Shown here: positions 60,850 through 64,000 of the stretch, one piece after another
Position numbering within the stretch: the first letter of the stretch is position 1
Layout: every line of letters starts with the position of its first letter
DNA from: Epichloe hybrida
Lineage: Eukaryota > Ascomycota > Sordariomycetes > Hypocreales > Clavicipitaceae
Assembly (NCBI GenBank): GCA_019022495.1
Contig: JAFEKR010000006.1
Coordinates: forward strand, 1,302,001 to 1,366,000
Direction: 5' to 3'
DNA: 64,000 nt
Program-made: the position numbers and the translations under genes
Notes under the pieces: generated by a model
What the model was told of the DNA's origin: nothing
What the model saw: only the letters and a program-made list of their open reading frames with translations
Database searches by the model: none

Positions 60850-63800
60850 GTTAACTAATATATTCCCCTTTATAATATCTAAAGAAACTCTAAATATAGT
60901 GTTATTATTAGAGAAGGATTAGATTAAGTGATTTACCTAGGTTAAGAATTATATAGAATTATATAGTGTTTAGGAGTATATTAATCCTAATAAGGTTAAA
61001 TTACTTAAAGAACCTATAATACTTATATACCCCTAGAGGGGTCTATAACTAGAGATTACACTAGATAACCCTAATGCTCTTAAAGATTAGAAGATTACTT
61101 ATAAAGATATAAAAAACTAATTTAACTTTAAATATAAAAAGCTTTAATTTAACCTTATAAAGTATATAAACCTATTAAAGTAAATACTAAAGATTAAGGA
61201 GTATATTTATAAGACTCTTTTAAAGAATATATAAGACTCTCTTAACTTTAATACTAAAGTAAAGGAAAAGGAGTTAGTTTAATATTATACCTATAGAATA
61301 CTTAAGCTTCTTTATAATTAATATAAGCTAAATACTAAGAAAATACTTATTCTTATAGAGAATTACCTTAATAATTACTTAAAAGCTAAAGGTACTTATA
61401 ATTAGTATAAGTAAGCTATAATAATAGAGGTACTATAGAGAAATTATCTAGATCTTAAGACTTAATAGACTAAGAAGATAATACTATATAAGTTTATTAT
61501 CTCTCTTTAAAGTAAATTTAAGGTATTCTAGAAGAAATAAAATAACTTACTTAATAAAGGAAAGAATAATAGCTTCCTTAAGGTAGTAAGTTTAAAAGAG
61601 ACTATAAAGCTCCTTAGAGCTTAATAATAATAAAATTAGCTAATAATACTATTATTACTAAAAGATTAAATAGTTAGAGTAAATTAAAGTAAAAGAAATA
61701 CCCTAGATACTCTAGTTATAATATTTATAATATCTTAAAGTAGTAGGAATCCTATAATTTATTTAAGGCTCTTTATAAGCTAGAGGCTACTCCTAAAGAT
61801 TAGGAAGTTAGGAAAAACTCTAAAGATAATATTAAGAGATATCTAAAGGAAAACCTATAAGAGAGATTAAAAGCTATAAGTTAGAAGCTAGAGAAAAGGG
61901 AGAAAAGTAGTAATATTATTATCCCCTTATAGAACCTAATAAATAACTTACTTATAGTAACTCTAGGAGAGAAAACTATAAATATATTATTATTTATACA
62001 CTTATAAAGCTCTTAACCTTTAAGGGAAGTTATATATTTAACTTTAAATACTATAAATAGCTCTAAAGGGAATTAGAATATAGTTATTTATAATTCTAAA
62101 GCTAATATTTATATTTTTAATAATATTTATTAGTTTAAATAGTCTAAGTTTAATAGAACTATTATAATAGAGGTTAAAGCTAGAGGCATAATCTATATAT
62201 CCTTAGGATAAGGACTAGTCTATATATCCATTATAAATCTAGTATTATAAAGGCTAAGAAGGATTATAGTATAAAGTGCTTTGCTAATTCTAGAATTTTA
62301 CATAAACCTAGTATTAGTAATAATTCTAATAAAGGTAAGGATTTATTAGAACTAGAAAAAGAGCTTCTTATTCTAAGGAAAGTATTCTATTACTAAGCTT
62401 TATAATATTAATAAGCTTTATATATTATCTATACTCTTAGATAACCTAAAAGAGGCTTACACTATAACTAGTAAAGCACTAAGTTTACTTATAAAAGGAG
62501 ATATAAAGCTTTAGTATTAATAATATAGTTATTTAGGTAAGAAAGCCTTTATAGAGATTATAAACGCTACCCTTAGTATTAAATTAATAGGACCTAAGCT
62601 TATAGAGTATAAGATCTATACTATAAGTAAAGCTAAGCACTAGAGATTATAGGTTATATTAGAAGGGCTTCCTTAGGGACCTAGATATAGCCTTTTAGTT
62701 AATTTAGAGTATTATAACTTTCCTTGCTAAAATAGTAATTAGTATTAGTGTGTTTTTATATGCCTTATAACCTTAATATGTTTCTTCTATTTATTTAAGA
62801 CTAAAGATAAAATTCATAATAGCTTCTATATAATAATAGCATTCCTATATATATAATTTAGGGTTTAACTACGCTTTTTATATAGTAATATTAAAAAGGC
62901 TTTATTTATAGAGAGTATAAGAGATAAGATAGCCTTTACTAGTATTATAGTCTATAATTTAGCTCCCTTAATACCTAGTTAAAATAGAAAGGTAAAGAGA
63001 TTTAAGAGAGTAGTTAAGTAAAAGGCTTATATATTAAGCCTTAAAGCTTACCTTTCTTTAGAACTTAATAATAAAGTCTTTAATATAGTAGTTTATTTAC
63101 TAAATAAAATACCCTTTAAATATTATAGGAATTAGGTTATACCTTATAAACTCTAGTAAAATTAGGCATAGAAAACAGTCCTAGCTTATTCACAGATATT
63201 AGAGGTTTAAAAGCCTTTAATTATATATCTATAAGCTTATAGATATAAGGCGTTTCTAATAATAACAAAGGCTCTAGAGCATATTAAATTACATAACGCA
63301 ATACTATAGTTAGAGTAAAAAGCTTATATTAGATACCTTATTAGTTATAGAGGTAAGTTATAATATATTATATAGGTGCCTTTGCTTTATAATTATAAGG
63401 TTATTATATTAGTATGTATTTAGTTTAATAAGAACTCCTTCTTTAAGCTAGAAGAAAAGCTAGAATTAGCTTAATAAGAGAAAATATCAATAATTAAGTT
63501 ACTTAAAGAGCTTAAAGCTAAAGACCTTAATAAGGAGATTAGTTAAGATCTTATTAGAATAAAGCTTAAAGAGAATAATCTTACCTCTTTACTATTAGCT
63601 ATAGGCTAGGAAAATAAGTAGTTTAAAGTAAAAACACCTCCTTATATAATAGGGAATAAAGAGAACCTTTTTAGTGTACTTTTAACCCCTCCTAACTTCT
63701 CTTAGAAGGTGCTAGTTACTATAGAGAACTTAGAGCTTTAGGTATAAGGTAATAATACGCTATTTTATAAGATTAATAAATTTATAAGTAAGGCAATAGC

Positions 63801-64000
63801 TAATTATATAGTAACTACTATAGAGACTAGTAAATTTACTATAAAAGGTAGTAAGGCTATAAAGAATCGCAGTCCCTATAATAATAGCATTAATATAAAT
63901 AATATTATTACTAGGAAATATTAAAGAAAGGAAATAAGGAAAGCTAAGTAAGTATAGTTTTCTTTTGCTTTCTTAATAGTATTCTAAGGAACTTAATATA
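60850..64000 (+). mobile_element. Degraded Ty1/copia retrotransposon, cut by window edge
   Basis: Read through stops on the plus strand, about 60,900-61,900 is a Gag-like part. A protease relic lies near 62,090 (IYNSKANIYIFNNIYQF, where copia has a D-S-G-A site). Copia-type integrase follows from about 62,600 to 63,300, including SLELNNKVFNIVVYLLNKIPF and LQAYRYKAF, the family's late integrase signatures. The linker before reverse transcriptase begins near 63,700 and runs off the right edge. The protease-integrase-RT order is copia-like, opposite to the gypsy neighbour. No LTR was identified for it in the window. RIP is heavy throughout. Confidence 0.75.

Larger units (their letters stand above)
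46061..64000. other. AT-rich, RIP-mutated transposon block
   Basis: Nearly 18 kb with stop codons in every frame and almost no CA or TG dinucleotides, while TA is in great excess. As one directly counted sample, bases 50,101-50,160 contain 13 TA and no CA or TG at all. Both strands are affected equally, as expected when C-to-T mutation at CpA hits repeated DNA (RIP in ascomycetes). Coding signatures of three retroelements can still be read through the stops. No host gene was found in this block. Confidence 0.92.

Noticed and set aside
46061..64000. Search for CRISPR-like or tandem regulatory repeats in the AT-rich block
   Set aside because: The many similar TA-rich words come from dinucleotide bias after RIP, not from ordered repeat-spacer structure; the organism is a eukaryote.

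Overview
The window is a filamentous ascomycete chromosome segment. Three things point there: spliced genes with 48-152 nt introns, a repertoire including a white-collar photoreceptor and an FKS1 glucan synthase, and transposon relics with the dinucleotide signature of repeat-induced point mutation (RIP). Gene details and the FKS1 hot-spot residues suggest Sordariomycetes, perhaps Hypocreales; that placement is inference.

Layout. The gene-rich part is about 1-46,050. In order: an HIT-family hydrolase gene (hnt1, minus) cut by the left edge; a broken mog1 copy (plus); a gene-poor stretch; a SprT-like metalloprotease gene (minus); FKS1 1,3-beta-glucan synthase and LCB1 serine palmitoyltransferase (both plus); a secreted GH17 glucanase (plus); a NYN-like protein (plus); the CBS-domain protein SDS23 (minus); karyopherin Kap121/Pse1 (plus); white collar-1 (plus); UDP-glucose:glycoprotein glucosyltransferase (minus); coatomer alpha (plus); and proteasome subunit Rpn12 (minus). 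Exon-intron models were built by hand from splice signals, frame and family similarity; summed exon lengths are in frame for every complete gene.

From about 46,060 to the right end the sequence becomes extremely AT-rich, with almost no CA or TG dinucleotides and a large excess of TA. This block is transposon wreckage: a Ty3/gypsy element on the minus strand bounded by two 270-bp LTRs (46,393-46,662 and 60,569-60,838), a Tad-like LINE on the plus strand lying between its integrase and its left LTR, and a Ty1/copia element on the plus strand running off the right edge. No intact ORF survives there.

Several genes serve the cell surface and secretory pathway: FKS1 makes cell-wall glucan, the GH17 enzyme remodels it, LCB1 starts sphingolipid synthesis, UGGT monitors glycoprotein folding in the ER and coatomer alpha returns cargo to the ER. 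They are not co-directional and nothing shows they are co-regulated. I did not find a clearly new multi-gene system. The observations most worth following are the three non-consensus residues at echinocandin-linked FKS1 positions, the mog1 relic, the repeated motif in the NYN-like protein, the white collar-1 start context, and the RIP pattern on the nested retroelements.
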